In this document: positions 1 to 8,924 of the stretch, piece after piece
Numbering within the stretch: the first letter of the stretch is position 1
Layout: each line of letters opens with the position of its first letter
Assembly (NCBI RefSeq): GCF_001457635.1
Contig: NZ_LN831051.1
Coordinates: 1 to 64,000 of the forward strand
DNA: 64,000 nucleotides
Origin: Streptococcus pneumoniae
GTDB lineage: Bacteria > Bacillota > Bacilli > Lactobacillales > Streptococcaceae
Direction of reading: 5' to 3'
Program-made: the position numbers and the translations under genes
The notes under the pieces: generated by a model
The model's database searches: none
The model's input: the letters and a program-made list of their open reading frames with translations, nothing else
Told to the model about the DNA's origin: nothing

Positions 1-1337
1 AGGTCATGAAGTCAACTTTGATGTTTTGGTATCTCCAAAAGCAGCATTGAAACGATGAGTACCTCAAACAAAAAATTAGCAGAAGTTGAAAGCTGCTAAA
101 GAACAGGTGGTCTTATAAACTTTGCTTCACCAGAAAGTAAAAAAGAAGCTTTCTTGAAAGCAATTGAAGCGCGAACAAGTGTTGAAAGACCATGAAATTA
201 GCACCCAAGATCAAGTCAATGACCGACTTAATAAATTGACAGAAGCTCATAAAGCTCTGAATGGTCAAGAGAAATTTAAGGAAGAAAAGACAGAGCTTGA
301 TCGTTTAACAGGTGAGGTTCAAGAACTCTTGGATGCAAACCAAACCATCCTTCAGGTTCTGCCCTAGCTCCGCTTCTTGAGAAAAACAAGGTCTTGGTTG
401 AAAAAGTAGATTTGAGTCCAGAAGAGCTTGCAACAGCGAAACAGAGTCTAAAAGATCTGGTTGCTTTATTGAAAGAAGACAAGCCAGCAGTCTTTCTGAT
501 AGTAAAACAGGTGTTGAAGTACACTTCTCAAATAAAGAGAAGACTGTCATCAAGGGTTTGAAAGTAGAGCGTGTTCAAGCAAGTGCTGAAGAGAAGAAAT
601 ACTTTGCTGGAGAAGATGCTCATGTCTTTGAAATAGAAGGTTTGGATGAAAAAGGTCAAGATGTTGATCTCTCTTACGCTTCTATTGTGAAAATCCCAAT
701 TGAAAAAGATAAGAAAGTTAAGAAAGTATTTTTCTTACCTGAAGCAAAGAGGCAGTAGAATTGGCTTTTGAACAAACGGATAGTCATGTTATCTTTACAG
801 CACCACACTTTACTCATTATGCCTTTGTTTTATGAATCTGCTGAAAAACCACACCTGCTAAACCAGCACCACAAAACAAAGTCCTTCCAAAACCTACTTA
901 TCAACCGGCTTCTGATCAACAAAAGGCTCCTAAATTGGAGTTCAAGAGGAAAAGGTTGCCTTTCATCGTCAAGAGCATGAAAATGCTGAGATGCTAGTTG
1001 GGGAACAACGAGTCATCATACAGGGACGAGATGGACTGTTAAGACATGTCTTTGAAGTTGATGAAAACGGTCAGCGTCGTCTTCGTTCAACAGAAGTCAT
1101 CCAAGAAGCGATTCCAGAAATTGTTGAAATTGGAACAAAAGTAAAAACAGTACCAGCAGTAGTAGCTACACAGGAAAAACCAGCTCAAAATACAGCAGTT
1201 AAATCAGAAGAAGCAAGCAACAATTGCCAAATACAGGAACAGCTGATGCTAATGAAGCCCTAATAGCAGGCTTAGCCAGCCTTGGTCTTGCTAGTTTAGC
1301 CTTGACCTTGAGACGGGAAAGAGAAGATAAAGATTAA
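1..1337 (+). pseudogene. endoD: endo-beta-N-acetylglucosaminidase 3' end, multiply frameshifted copy
   Basis: The C-terminal part of the same protein encoded intact at 17832-22772. Fragments of the right sequence appear in all three forward frames, including the C-terminal LPNTG-type sorting region near 1226-1337; the stop is at 1335-1337. Differences from the intact copy are almost all homopolymer length changes: about seven single-base changes within the first 120 bases, GGCC read as GC near 175, GCC shortened near 337, GG to G near 744, AAA to AA near 1220. This looks like low-accuracy consensus, not evolutionary decay. The gene runs off the left edge. Confidence 0.9.
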
Positions 1338-1380
1338 ATATCGAAAATCTTGTGAAATCTTTCCTTATATTTCCAAAGTG

Positions 1381-1389
1381 TGATATAAT
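1381..1389 (+). promoter_or_regulatory. pgk extended -10 promoter (left copy)
   Basis: TGATATAAT is a TG-extended -10 element about 36 bases before the pgk ATG. No convincing -35 box is visible. A GGAG ribosome binding site lies at 1411-1414. Confidence 0.5.
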
Positions 1390-1424
1390 AGTTTCGAATA
1401 AAATAATAAAGGAGTTTTTGTAAC

Positions 1425-2626
1425 ATGGCAAAACTTACTGTTAAAGACGTTGACTTGAAAGGTAAAAAAGTCCTCGTTCGTGTTGACTTCAACGTACCAT
1501 TGAAAGATGGCGTAATCACTAACGATAACCGTATCACCAGCAGCTCTTCCAACTATTAAGTACATCATCGAACAGGGTGGACGTGCAATTCTTTTCTCTC
1601 ACCTTGGACGTGTGAAAGAAGAAGCTGATAAAGCTGGTAAATCACTTGCTCTTGTAGCGCTGACTTGGCAGCAAAACTTGGTCAAGATGTTGTTTTCCCA
1701 GGTGTCACTCGTGGTGCTGAATTGGAAGCGGCAATCAACGCTCTTGAAGATGGACAAGTTCTCTTGGTTGAAAACACTTCGTTACGAAGATGTTGACGGC
1801 AAGAAAGAATCTAAAAACGATCCTGAACTTGGTAAATACTGGGCATCACTTGGAGATGGTATCTTCGTAAACGATGCATTCGGTACAGCTCACCGTGCAC
1901 ACGCATCTAACGTTGGTATCTCAGCAAACGTTGAAAAAGCAGTTGCTGGTTTCCTTCTTGAAAACGAAATTGCCTACATCCAAGAAGCAGTTGAAACTCC
2001 AGAACGTCCATTCGTGGGCTATCCTTGGTGGTTCAAAAGTTTCAGACAAGATCGGTGTTATCGAAAACTTGCTTGAAAAAGCTGATAAAGTCCTTATCGG
2101 TGGTGGGATGACTTACACATTCTACAAAGCACAAGGTATCGAAATCGGTAACTCACTTGTAGAAGAAGACAAATTGGATGTTGCGAAAGCTCTTCTTGAA
2201 AAAGCAAATGGTAAATTGATCTTGCCAGTTGACTCAAAAGAAGCTAACGCATTTGCTGGTTACACTGAAGTGCGTGACACTGAAGGTGAAGCAGTTTTCT
2301 GAAGGCTTCCTTGGTCTTGACATCGGTCCAAAATCTATCGCCAAATTGGACGAAGCTTTGACTGGTGCCAAAACAGTTGTATGGAACGGACCTATGGGTG
2401 TATTTGAAACCCAGATTTCCAAGCTGGTACAATCGGTGTGTGTGATGGACGCTATCGTGAAACAACCAGGAGTTAAATCAATCATCGGTGGTGGTGACTC
2501 AGCTGCCGCAGCGATTAACTTGGCCGTGCAGACAAGTTCTCATGGATTAGTACGGGTGGTGGAGCATCAATGGAACTTCTTGAAGGTAAGGTTCTTCCAG
2601 GACTTGCAGCCTTGACAGAAAAATAA
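1425..2626 (+). pseudogene. pgk: phosphoglycerate kinase, frameshifted copy
   Basis: Same gene as the intact pgk at 16546-17742 (398 codons). This copy is 5 bases longer overall and has at least eight indels: +C near 1538, -A near 1659, +T near 1780, +G near 2018, +T near 2297, -A near 2410, +4 in a GT repeat near 2438, -C near 2520. The one apparent substitution (AAATTTGAC read as AAATTGGAC near 2344) is itself two compensating homopolymer errors. An essential glycolytic gene cannot be this damaged in a living cell unless the other copy is used, so sequencing error in a terminal, thinly covered stretch is the best explanation. Confidence 0.93.
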
Positions 2627-2761
2627 GATTTTATAAATAAATCAAAGAAGAGAGGGATGAAAGTTCCTCTTTTCTTTTGCTTAAAATAAAAACGCTTCCT
2701 CTCAACTATTACTCATAAAAATCACCGATTTATGATAAAATGGAAATAGAAAGTTGAGATT

Positions 2762-3289
2762 ATGAGTTATTTTAAAAAATATAAATTCGATAAATCCCAG
2801 TTCAAACTTGGTATGCGAACCTTTAAAACAGGTATTGCTGTTTTTCTAGTTCTCTTGATTTTTGGCTTTTTTGGCTGGAAAGGTCTTCAAATTGGTGCTT
2901 TGACAGCCGTTTTTAGCCTGAGGGAGAGTTTTGATGAGAGTGTTCATTTTGGGACTTCGCGTATTCTAGGAAATAGTATCGGTGGACTCTATGCCTTGGT
3001 CTTCTTCTTATTAAATACCTTTTTCCATGAAGCCTTTTGGGTGACCTTGGTAGTTGTTCCAATCTGCACCATGTTAACCATTATGACAAATGTAGCCATG
3101 AATAACAAAGCAGGGGTTATTGGTGGTGTAGCAGCTATGTTAATCATTACCCTATCAATTCCAAGTGGTGAGACAATTTCGTACGTGTTTGTGCGTGTAT
3201 CAGAAACGTTTATGGGAGTTTTTGTCGCAATTATCGTAAATTACGATATTGATCGTATTCGTCTCTTTTTAGAGAAAAAAGAAAAATAA
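2762..3289 (+). CDS. FUSC / aromatic acid exporter-type membrane protein (left copy)
   Basis: A 175-residue membrane protein with a short basic N-terminus (rich in Lys, Phe and Tyr) followed by about four to five hydrophobic segments (roughly residues 25-45, 70-88, 92-115, 118-135 and 148-165), resembling the small aromatic-acid-exporter/FUSC family (DUF939-like). The substrate is unknown. It lies between pgk and glnR. Its stop codon abuts the GlnR operator of the next operon. It is identical to the copy at 15883-16410. Confidence 0.75.
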   Translation: MSYFKKYKFDKSQFKLGMRTFKTGIAVFLVLLIFGFFGWKGLQIGALTAVFSLRESFDESVHFGTSRILGNSIGGLYALVFFLLNTFFHEAFWVTLVVVPICTMLTIMTNVAMNNKAGVIGGVAAMLIITLSIPSGETISYVFVRVSETFMGVFVAIIVNYDIDRIRLFLEKKEK

Positions 3290-3306
3290 TGTTACATTTT
3301 ATAACA
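3290..3306 (+). promoter_or_regulatory. GlnR operator upstream of glnRA (left copy)
   Basis: TGTTACATTTTATAACA fits the GlnR/TnrA consensus TGTNA-N7-TNACA exactly. It begins one base after the stop codon of the upstream membrane protein and sits just 5' of the glnR -35 box, where bound GlnR would repress glnRA when glutamine is plentiful. Confidence 0.85.
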
Positions 3307-3313
3307 TTATCAA

Positions 3314-3342
3314 TTGACGTTTGTCTTTTTTTAGACTATAAT
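3314..3342 (+). promoter_or_regulatory. glnRA promoter (left copy)
   Basis: TTGACG (3314-3319), a 17-base spacer, then TATAAT (3337-3342). The glnR ATG follows at 3366 with an AAGGAAAT ribosome binding site. Confidence 0.85.
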
Positions 3343-3365
3343 AGACAGAAAGAAGGAAATTGTAA

Positions 3366-3722
3366 ATGAAGGAAAAAGAATTTCGCCGAAATATGGCTGT
3401 TTTTCCTATCGGCAGTGTTATGAAGTTGACCGATCTATCGGCGCGTCAGATTCGTTATTATGAAGATCAAGAGTTGATCAAGCCCGATCGAAACGAAGGA
3501 AATCGTCGCATGTATTCCTTGAATGACATGGATCGTCTGCTTGAAATCAAAGATTATATCTCTGAAGGTTATAATATCGCTGCCATTAAGAAAAAATATG
3601 CTGAACGTGAAGCGAAATCCAAGAAAGCGGTTAGTCAGACTGAAGTACGTCGTGCACTTCACAATGAACTCCTCCAACAGGGGCGTTTTGCTTCAGTACA
3701 GTCACCTTTTGGTCGCGGTTAG
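3366..3722 (+). CDS. glnR: glutamine synthetase repressor GlnR (left copy)
   Basis: A 118-residue MerR-family regulator. The N-terminal winged helix carries the typical LSARQIRYYEDQ motif (about residues 25-36) followed by the NRRMYS wing. GlnR senses nitrogen through glutamine-bound glutamine synthetase and represses glnRA and related genes in Firmicutes. It is co-transcribed with glnA 36 bases downstream, and the operator TGTNA-N7-TNACA lies upstream of its own promoter, which implies autoregulation. It duplicates 15450-15806. Confidence 0.93.
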   Translation: MKEKEFRRNMAVFPIGSVMKLTDLSARQIRYYEDQELIKPDRNEGNRRMYSLNDMDRLLEIKDYISEGYNIAAIKKKYAEREAKSKKAVSQTEVRRALHNELLQQGRFASVQSPFGRG

Positions 3723-3758
3723 GCAACCGCAAGTAGTCATAGATTAAGGAGAAAACTT

Positions 3759-5105
3759 ATGCCAATCACAGCTGCAGATATTCGTCGTGAAGTCAAGGAA
3801 AAAAATGTTACCTTTATTCGTCTTATGTTCTCAGATATTTTGGGAACCATGAAAAACGTCGAAATTCCTGCTACAGATGAACAGTTAGATAAGGTCTTGT
3901 CGAACAAGGTTATGTTTGATGGATCTTCTATTGAAGGTTTTGTACGTATCAATGAGTCGGATATGTACTTGTACCCGGACTTGGATACATGGACAGTCTT
4001 CCCTTGGGGAGATGAAAATGGAAGTGTTGCAGGTCTGATCTGTGATGTCTATACAACAGAAGGTGAACCATTTGCGGGTGACCCTCGTGGTAATTTGAAA
4101 CGAGCTCTTCGTCACATGGAAGAAGTTGGATTCAAATCCTTCAACCTTGGTCCAGAGCCAGAATTCTTCCTATTTAAGTTGGATGAAAATGGGGACCCAA
4201 CACTTGAAGTGAATGACAAGGGTGGCTACTTTGATTTGGCACCTACTGACCTTGCGGACAACACACGTCGTGAGATTGTGAATGTCTTGACCAAAATGGG
4301 ATTTGAAGTAGAAGCGAGTCACCACGAGGTTGCGGTTGGACAGCATGAGATTGACTTTAAGTACGATGAAGTTCTCCGTGCTTGTGATAAGATTCAAATC
4401 TTTAAACTTGTTGTTAAAACCATTGCTCGCAAACACGGACTTTACGCAACATTTATGGCGAAGCCAAAATTTGGTATTGCTGGCTCAGGTATGCACTGTA
4501 ATATGTCCTTGTTTGATGCAGAAGGAAATAACGCCTTCTTTGATCCAAATGATCCAAAAGGAATGCAGTTGTCAGAAACAGCTTACCATTTCCTAGGCGG
4601 TTTGATCAAGCATGCTTACAACTATACTGCCATCATGAACCCAACAGTTAACTCATACAAACGTTTGGTTCCAGGTTATGAAGCGCCTGTTTACATTGCT
4701 TGGGCTGGTCGTAACCGTTCGCCACTTGTGCGCGTACCTGCTTCACGTGGTATGGGAACTCGTCTTGAGTTGCGTTCAGTGGATCCAATGGCGAACCCTT
4801 ACATTGCTATGGCTGTTCTTTTGGAAGTTGGTTTGTATGGTATTGAAAATAAAATCGAAGCACCAGCTCCTATCGAAGAAAATATCTACATCATGACAGC
4901 AGAAGAGCGCAAGGAAGCTGGTATTACAGACCTTCCATCAACTCTTCATAATGCTTTGAAAGCTTTGACAGAAGATGAAGTGGTTAAAGCTGCTCTCGGA
5001 GATCACATCTACACTAGCTTCCTTGAAGCCAAACGAATCGAATGGGCAAGTTATGCAACCTTCGTTTCACAATGGGAAATTGATAATTATTTAGACCTTT
5101 ACTAA
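3759..5105 (+). CDS. glnA: glutamine synthetase type I (left copy)
   Basis: 448 residues, the normal length of the short GSI-alpha class. It makes glutamine from glutamate, ammonia and ATP, and in its feedback-inhibited form chaperones GlnR onto DNA. Visible hallmarks are the beta-grasp N-domain, the [10 protein letters not shown] loop (about residues 51-60), the PEPEFF metal-binding segment, the [20 protein letters not shown]-site region and the NRSPLVRVP motif. No adenylylation-type (beta subclass) insert is apparent. The ATG is preceded by AAGGAG. It is identical to the copy at 14067-15413. Confidence 0.95.
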   Translation: MPITAADIRREVKEKNVTFIRLMFSDILGTMKNVEIPATDEQLDKVLSNKVMFDGSSIEGFVRINESDMYLYPDLDTWTVFPWGDENGSVAGLICDVYTTEGEPFAGDPRGNLKRALRHMEEVGFKSFNLGPEPEFFLFKLDENGDPTLEVNDKGGYFDLAPTDLADNTRREIVNVLTKMGFEVEASHHEVAVGQHEIDFKYDEVLRACDKIQIFKLVVKTIARKHGLYATFMAKPKFGIAGSGMHCNMSLFDAEGNNAFFDPNDPKGMQLSETAYHFLGGLIKHAYNYTAIMNPTVNSYKRLVPGYEAPVYIAWAGRNRSPLVRVPASRGMGTRLELRSVDPMANPYIAMAVLLEVGLYGIENKIEAPAPIEENIYIMTAEERKEAGITDLPSTLHNALKALTEDEVVKAALGDHIYTSFLEAKRIEWASYATFVSQWEIDNYLDLY

Positions 5106-5176
5106 TATAGAAGAAAGATTGCCTGTGGGTAAACAGTCACACAGCAGTCTAAGCCATCAAATACCTATAACCCTTA

Positions 5177-5206
5177 AAATAGCGATTTCGGTCGCTATTT
5201 ATTTTT
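5177..5206 (+). terminator. glnRA intrinsic terminator (left copy)
   Basis: A 9-bp stem AAATAGCGA / TCGCTATTT around a TTTCGG loop (5177-5200) followed by ATTTTT. Confidence 0.8.
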
Positions 5207-5218
5207 CGAAAAATCCTC

Positions 5219-5247
5219 TTGACTCTTTTGCGAATTAGATTTATCAT
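5219..5247 (+). promoter_or_regulatory. Promoter of the small ORF at 5279 (left copy)
   Basis: TTGACT (5219-5224), a 17-base spacer, then TATCAT (5242-5247), located after the glnA terminator. It drives a short gene that runs into the IS element. Confidence 0.6.
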
Positions 5248-5278
5248 CAGACGTGTAGAAGAAAATCAAGGAGTCACT

Positions 5279-5407
5279 ATGGAAAAATTCAATTTCAAAA
5301 ACAATATCGGGCAAGAAAACAAGTTACTTCAAATCGAAATCTACAAGTTTACTAACCCCAAATCATTCATACCTCTCTCAACTAGATGTAACTTACAAAA
5401 CCCCTGA
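5279..5407 (+). pseudogene. 42-residue ORF, probably a gene 5' end cut by the IS (left copy)
   Basis: An ATG with a good AAGGAG site and its own promoter opens a 42-codon frame starting MEKFNFKNNIG. The stop codon (5405-5407) lies inside a 13-bp stem at the probable IS border, so the original gene most likely continued and was truncated by insertion. I do not recognise the N-terminal sequence. It is mirrored at 13765-13893. Confidence 0.4.
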
Positions 5408-5447
5408 CCTCATGAGCCACTTTCTTCCTCCTCATGAGGTCAGTTTT
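5404..5447 (+). terminator. Strong hairpin at the IS edge (left copy)
   Basis: A perfect 13-bp stem CTGACCTCATGAG / CTCATGAGGTCAG (5404-5416 with 5431-5443) followed by TTTT. It would stop transcription entering the IS from the host side, which is common at IS ends. Confidence 0.7.
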
Positions 5448-5547
5448 ACTTTCTGCTGTTCCAGTATCGTTTTTCCTCGCTAGATTTCCTCAAAAGGGCA
5501 GACTCCTCCCTTGGTGCGTCACACGATTTTTTCATCTCGACTGTTCT

Positions 5548-6894
5548 TTAATGCATCATTAACGACGCTTTTCTTCTAGGTGGTTCATAAGGAACAGGAA
5601 GATTCAGGTTGACTTTTCTAATCCTAGGATAAAGTGCTGAAAACAATTCGGAATAGGCATAGAGACTAGACAATTTGAGGAGCTGCTTGCGTCCTGTTCG
5701 AACACATTTTCCCACCACGTGAAGAAAAAGATGGCGGAAGCGTTTGATTGTTAAAGTTTGGAAGTCACCTCCAGCTAGATGTTTGAGAAAAAGATAGAGA
5801 TTGTAGGCGATACAGCTCATCATCATACGAACTTCGTTTTTGATTAAGCTTGAACTATCCGTTTTATCGCCAAAAAATCCCTCCTTCATCTCCTTGATGA
5901 AATTCTCGGCTTGACCACGTCCACGATAAAGCTGAAACTGGTCTTGGCTTGTTCCACTCGTCATATTTGTAACGAGAGAAATAACATCGTAGAACAAGTT
6001 TCCTTCTTTTCGTTCAGAGAACTGGCAGACACGACGCTTGTGCGACCAAGATCCTGCTTGATAGAGAGTTTCTGAGTAGGCGGAGTGGGGCAAGATGGTT
6101 AAGTCCTCATCCTGTGGGCAAGGGAGGGAAAGGTCTCCAAGACGGCTCAGAACAGTATTTTTCTTGAGTTTTATGAGGTAGTATTGCCCTGTTTTTTCAA
6201 TTAAATCGTATAATTTTGGGGTCGCAAAGCCACTATCCATTCGAAAGAGAAGTTGATTAAACCGTTCTAAAACAGGTGTGATAAAGCTGTCTGCCTCTTC
6301 AGAACAATAACGATTACCAGGACGAAGCTGGGCATTGAAACAATAACCTGTCTTCCCCTCGAAAGCATAAAGAGGATGATAGCCATGAGCACGATAGTGG
6401 GCGTTATAAGCAACACCTTCTTGCTTGCCATAAGTTGTGAAATGGGTAGAATCGATATCTACAATGAGTTGGTTTAGCTGGTGAAACTGTAAAAAGAATT
6501 CGACCAATTCAAGGTTGAGGCATCGCAAACTACGGACTGTTTCCTCGTCAGTTCTGGAAAGAAAACGGGATAAGGTTGGCTGTGAAGCAAGCTGCCCTCC
6601 TTCCAACAATTTTGGAAAGTAGGCATCAGCTGACAATTCTTTACAAGCATAGTCCGTTCCATAGCCTGTTAACAGTTGAAAGAGGAACTGAACAAGGATA
6701 TCTGAATCCGAATAACGACAGTAGCGGCGTTGGTCATTCGTTACTAAATACTTAGAAATCCGCTCTTTTAGTTTCAACTGGGAAAAAAGTTCCTGAAAAA
6801 AGATAAGACCACCATACTGGGTTAAATGACCTCCATCGAAAGATAGTTGGTAAAAAGACTTGTTTTGGAAGTGATGATTTGGTAAACTGTTCAT
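5548..6894 (-). CDS. IS1380-family transposase (left copy)
   Basis: A 448-residue DDE transposase. The first catalytic Asp is in the IVDIDSTHF region (about residue 145), the second in FRMDSGFATPKLYD, and the Glu in the GRGQAENFIKEMKEGFF segment, the order typical of IS1380/IS4-like transposases. The protein is full length and intact. The start ATG at 6894 follows an AAGGAAAC site. It resembles the element called IS1380-Spn1 in pneumococci; the exact name is not confirmed. Confidence 0.85.
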   Translation of the reverse strand: MNSLPNHHFQNKSFYQLSFDGGHLTQYGGLIFFQELFSQLKLKERISKYLVTNDQRRYCRYSDSDILVQFLFQLLTGYGTDYACKELSADAYFPKLLEGGQLASQPTLSRFLSRTDEETVRSLRCLNLELVEFFLQFHQLNQLIVDIDSTHFTTYGKQEGVAYNAHYRAHGYHPLYAFEGKTGYCFNAQLRPGNRYCSEEADSFITPVLERFNQLLFRMDSGFATPKLYDLIEKTGQYYLIKLKKNTVLSRLGDLSLPCPQDEDLTILPHSAYSETLYQAGSWSHKRRVCQFSERKEGNLFYDVISLVTNMTSGTSQDQFQLYRGRGQAENFIKEMKEGFFGDKTDSSSLIKNEVRMMMSCIAYNLYLFLKHLAGGDFQTLTIKRFRHLFLHVVGKCVRTGRKQLLKLSSLYAYSELFSALYPRIRKVNLNLPVPYEPPRRKASLMMH

Positions 6895-7124
6895 GTGAGT
6901 TTCCTTTCTTTTTGTGTTTTTTTCTACACTTATACCATAAAGGGGAAACTCTTTTTTGTCTAGTAAAAAACACCCATTGGGTGAAAAAAGAAACCATCCA
7001 GGATCTAAGCTAAGGCAAGGATTCTGGATGATTTTTAGATTAGGGGTGAATAATTGGGGCTAACTTTTGCAAGCTTCAAAATTACACATCTGTAAATATT
7101 TTTTCGAAAGATATATTTGAAGCC

Positions 7125-7230
7125 ATAGTAAATTGAGACTAGAATAGTACACTACATCTGCTAAAAATTTCTAGAAATTAATTTAACTTTCCTAATCGAT
7201 TTGTTTACATCTTATTTCAATCTACTATAT
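7125..7230 (+). repeat. RUP element (left copy)
   Basis: A 106-bp element beginning ATAGTAAATTGAGACTAGAA and ending TTTCAATCTACTATAT, the form and length of the Repeat Unit of Pneumococcus (about 107 bp, thought to be mobilised in trans by IS630-Spn1). It abuts the zinc-ribbon remnant. With the tail of the IS1380 element it fills the gene-free stretch 6895-7228. Confidence 0.85.
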
Positions 7231-7417
7231 TATCTCAATAAATGATGATGGCGACTGTTTTGTTTGTGCTTGTCGATTTTTGAATCCTGATCGAGCGGAA
7301 GAATATTTCTGCCGAGGTTGTCAAGGGGAAAATCCTGAAGATATTGAATTTTATGATGAACAATTACAGGCAGAAAAGGTGGAGGCTTTGAATATTCGAT
7401 TGGAAGTAAAAAATTGA
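7229..7417 (+). pseudogene. Zinc-ribbon-like small protein, 5' end lost at a RUP (left copy)
   Basis: The open frame encodes a ~60-residue acidic segment with four cysteines, CFVCAC at the start and FCRGCQGEN 19 residues later, a plausible zinc ribbon. No start codon exists: the frame runs back into the RUP and hits a stop at 7193. The RUP has apparently replaced the 5' end. The family is not identified. It lies between the IS and the hsdS locus, and is mirrored at 11755-11943. Confidence 0.5.
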
Positions 7418-7467
7418 ATTATCTACAATCTCATCAACAATAAACCTATTTCAACCCCATTATCTAT

Positions 7468-7489
7468 AGGCGTATTTTTACGCCTTTTT
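7468..7489 (+). terminator. Terminator flanking the ivr locus (left copy)
   Basis: AGGCGTA-TTTT-TACGCCT (7468-7485) followed by TTTT. It terminates transcription just outside the hsdS 5' repeat. Mirrored at 11683-11704. Confidence 0.65.
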
Positions 7490-7508
7490 ATATACTTGAA
7501 GCACATAA

Positions 7509-7593
7509 GAAACATTATGGGAAGTTTGCTGATGGAAGTACTCAAGAAATTGATGTTCCTTATGATATTCCTGATACTTGGGAGTGGGTGAGG
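7509..7593 (+). repeat. hsdS 5' inverted repeat (IR1-type), left copy
   Basis: The 85 bp ending at 7593 are identical in inverted orientation to 11579-11663. They encode the hsdS N-terminal segment ending DTWEWVR. In SpnIII loci an ~85-bp repeat, IR1, is the site at which TRD1 modules are swapped. Here the identity continues outward because the whole flank is duplicated, so the true outer edge of IR1 cannot be defined from this window. Confidence 0.75.
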
Positions 7594-8868
7594 ATAAAAT
7601 CAATTTATTGGAATTTTGGGCAAAATAAGCCAGAGAAATCCTTTAGGTATATAGATACGTCTAGTATTGATAGAAAAAAGAACATAATCAACTACAAAAA
7701 TCTACAATATCTTTCACCTGAACAAGCGCCTTCCCGTGCCAGAAAATTAGTTTCGCAGAATAGTGTCTTATTTTCAACAGTTAGACCATATCTAAAAAAT
7801 ATTGCTGTAGTTAGAGAACTTAAAGAGTATTTGATAGCTAGTACAGCATTTATTGTTTTGGATACTTTACTTAACGAAACATATTTGAAATATTATTTAT
7901 TATCAGATAATTTTATCAATCGTGTTAATAATAAATCTACTGGAACAAGTTATCCTGCAATCAATGATTATAATTTTAATCTATTATTAATTGCTCTCCC
8001 CCCACTATCCGAACAACAACGAATAGTAGAAGCAATCGAATCAGCTTTAGAAAAAGTAGATGAATATGCTGAAAGTTATAATAGACTAGAACAGCTAGAT
8101 AAAGAATTTCCAGATAAACTAAAAAAATCTATTCTTCAATATGCTATGCAAGGAAAATTAGTTGAACAAGACCCAAATGATGAATCAGTCGAAGTTTTAC
8201 TTGAAAAAATACGAGCAGAAAAACAAAAACTCTTTGAAGAAGGCAAGATTAAAAAGAAAGATTTGGACATTTCTATTGTTTCCCAAGGAGATGATAACTC
8301 TTATTATGAGGAAGTACCTTGTGAAATACCAGAAAGTTGGGAATGGGTGAGGTTAAACGATATAACCTCCTACATTCAAAGAGGGAAGTCTCCAAAATAT
8401 TCAAATATTCCTATATACCCTGTGATTGCTCAGAAATGTAATCAATGGTCTGGCTTTTCTATTGACTTAGCAAGATTTATTGATCCCGAAACAGTTCATA
8501 GTTACCAGAAAGAAAGATTACTAAGGGATGGTGATTTAATGTGGAATTCAACAGGTCTAGGTACGTTAGGACGATTAGCTATTTACCATGAAAATAAAAA
8601 TCCTTATGCCTGGGCTGTTGCAGATAGCCATGTTACAGTTATAAGAGTCTTATCGGGGGTTATTAATTGCCATTTCATCTATAATTTTCTTTCCTCTCCT
8701 ATTGTTCAGTCAGTTATTGAAGAAAAAGCGTCGGGTAGTACAAAACAAAAAGAATTATTAACGAAAACTATAAAAGAATATTTAATCCCCCTCCCACCCC
8801 TTCCTGAACAATCCAGAATCGTTGATAAAATCGAACAATTTTTCGCCCATATTGACGCACTAATTTAG
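7588..8868 (+). CDS. hsdS: Type I restriction specificity subunit HsdS, cassette A (TRD1 + TRD2)
   Basis: The reading frame holds a complete two-domain specificity subunit: TRD1 (about residues 1-135), central conserved helix starting PPLSEQQRIVEAIESALEK (about 135-240), TRD2 (240-395) and the distal repeat IPLPPLPEQSRIVDKIEQ at the C-terminus. HsdS binds DNA and positions HsdM/HsdR. There is no real start codon: the frame runs upstream through IR1 without an ATG and the GTG at 7588 is only the first nominal start. No hsdM lies upstream, so in this orientation the cassette would be silent, as expected for the non-expressed hsdS' of an ivr locus. Its TRD1 and TRD2 differ from those of the copy at 10286-11584. 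Confidence 0.85.
   Translation: MRIKSIYWNFGQNKPEKSFRYIDTSSIDRKKNIINYKNLQYLSPEQAPSRARKLVSQNSVLFSTVRPYLKNIAVVRELKEYLIASTAFIVLDTLLNETYLKYYLLSDNFINRVNNKSTGTSYPAINDYNFNLLLIALPPLSEQQRIVEAIESALEKVDEYAESYNRLEQLDKEFPDKLKKSILQYAMQGKLVEQDPNDESVEVLLEKIRAEKQKLFEEGKIKKKDLDISIVSQGDDNSYYEEVPCEIPESWEWVRLNDITSYIQRGKSPKYSNIPIYPVIAQKCNQWSGFSIDLARFIDPETVHSYQKERLLRDGDLMWNSTGLGTLGRLAIYHENKNPYAWAVADSHVTVIRVLSGVINCHFIYNFLSSPIVQSVIEEKASGSTKQKELLTKTIKEYLIPLPPLPEQSRIVDKIEQFFAHIDALI
7994..8308 (+). repeat. hsdS central inverted repeat (IR2-type), left copy
   Basis: About 315 bp encoding the conserved helix between the two TRDs, repeated in inverted orientation at 10846-11160 with constant offset (x + y = 19154) and at least two mismatches near 8033-8036. 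This corresponds to the ~333-bp IR2 of SpnIII systems. The offset differs from the 19172 of the outer arms, showing it is an independent repeat. Confidence 0.85.
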
Positions 8869-8924
8869 TATAATAGTTTTACGTGCGGTGGAATTTCTAT
8901 CAAACATAAGATAGGAGTTTTACG

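Larger units (their letters stand above)
5401..7046 (-). mobile_element. IS1380-family insertion sequence (left copy)
   Basis: The element is built around the transposase at 5548-6894. Limits are approximate. The ends at 5401 (reading CCCCTGACCTCATGAG) and, on the other strand, at 7046 (reading CCCCTAATCTAAAAAT) resemble each other over the first ~15 bases and are offered as the terminal inverted repeats. No convincing target-site duplication was found. An identical copy sits at 12126-13772 as part of the inverted duplication, so the two are not independent insertions. Confidence 0.65.
1..7593. repeat. Left arm of a ~7.6 kb inverted duplication
   Basis: Reverse complement of the right arm (11579-19167). 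From about 2523 to 7593 every compared boundary obeys x + y = 19172 (glnA 3759/15413, glnR 3366/15806, transposase 5548/13624), so I see no indel there. Between 1 and 2523 the arms differ by many single-base indels, mostly in homopolymers. Identity stops at 7593, at the inner end of the hsdS 5' repeat. The arm probably continues beyond base 1. A misassembly at an inverting locus is more likely than a true duplication. Confidence 0.95.

Noticed and set aside
1..2626. Frameshifted endoD and pgk read as genuine gene decay
   Set aside because: The changes are homopolymer-length errors, a perfect copy exists at 16546-22772, and the damage stops abruptly near 2523.
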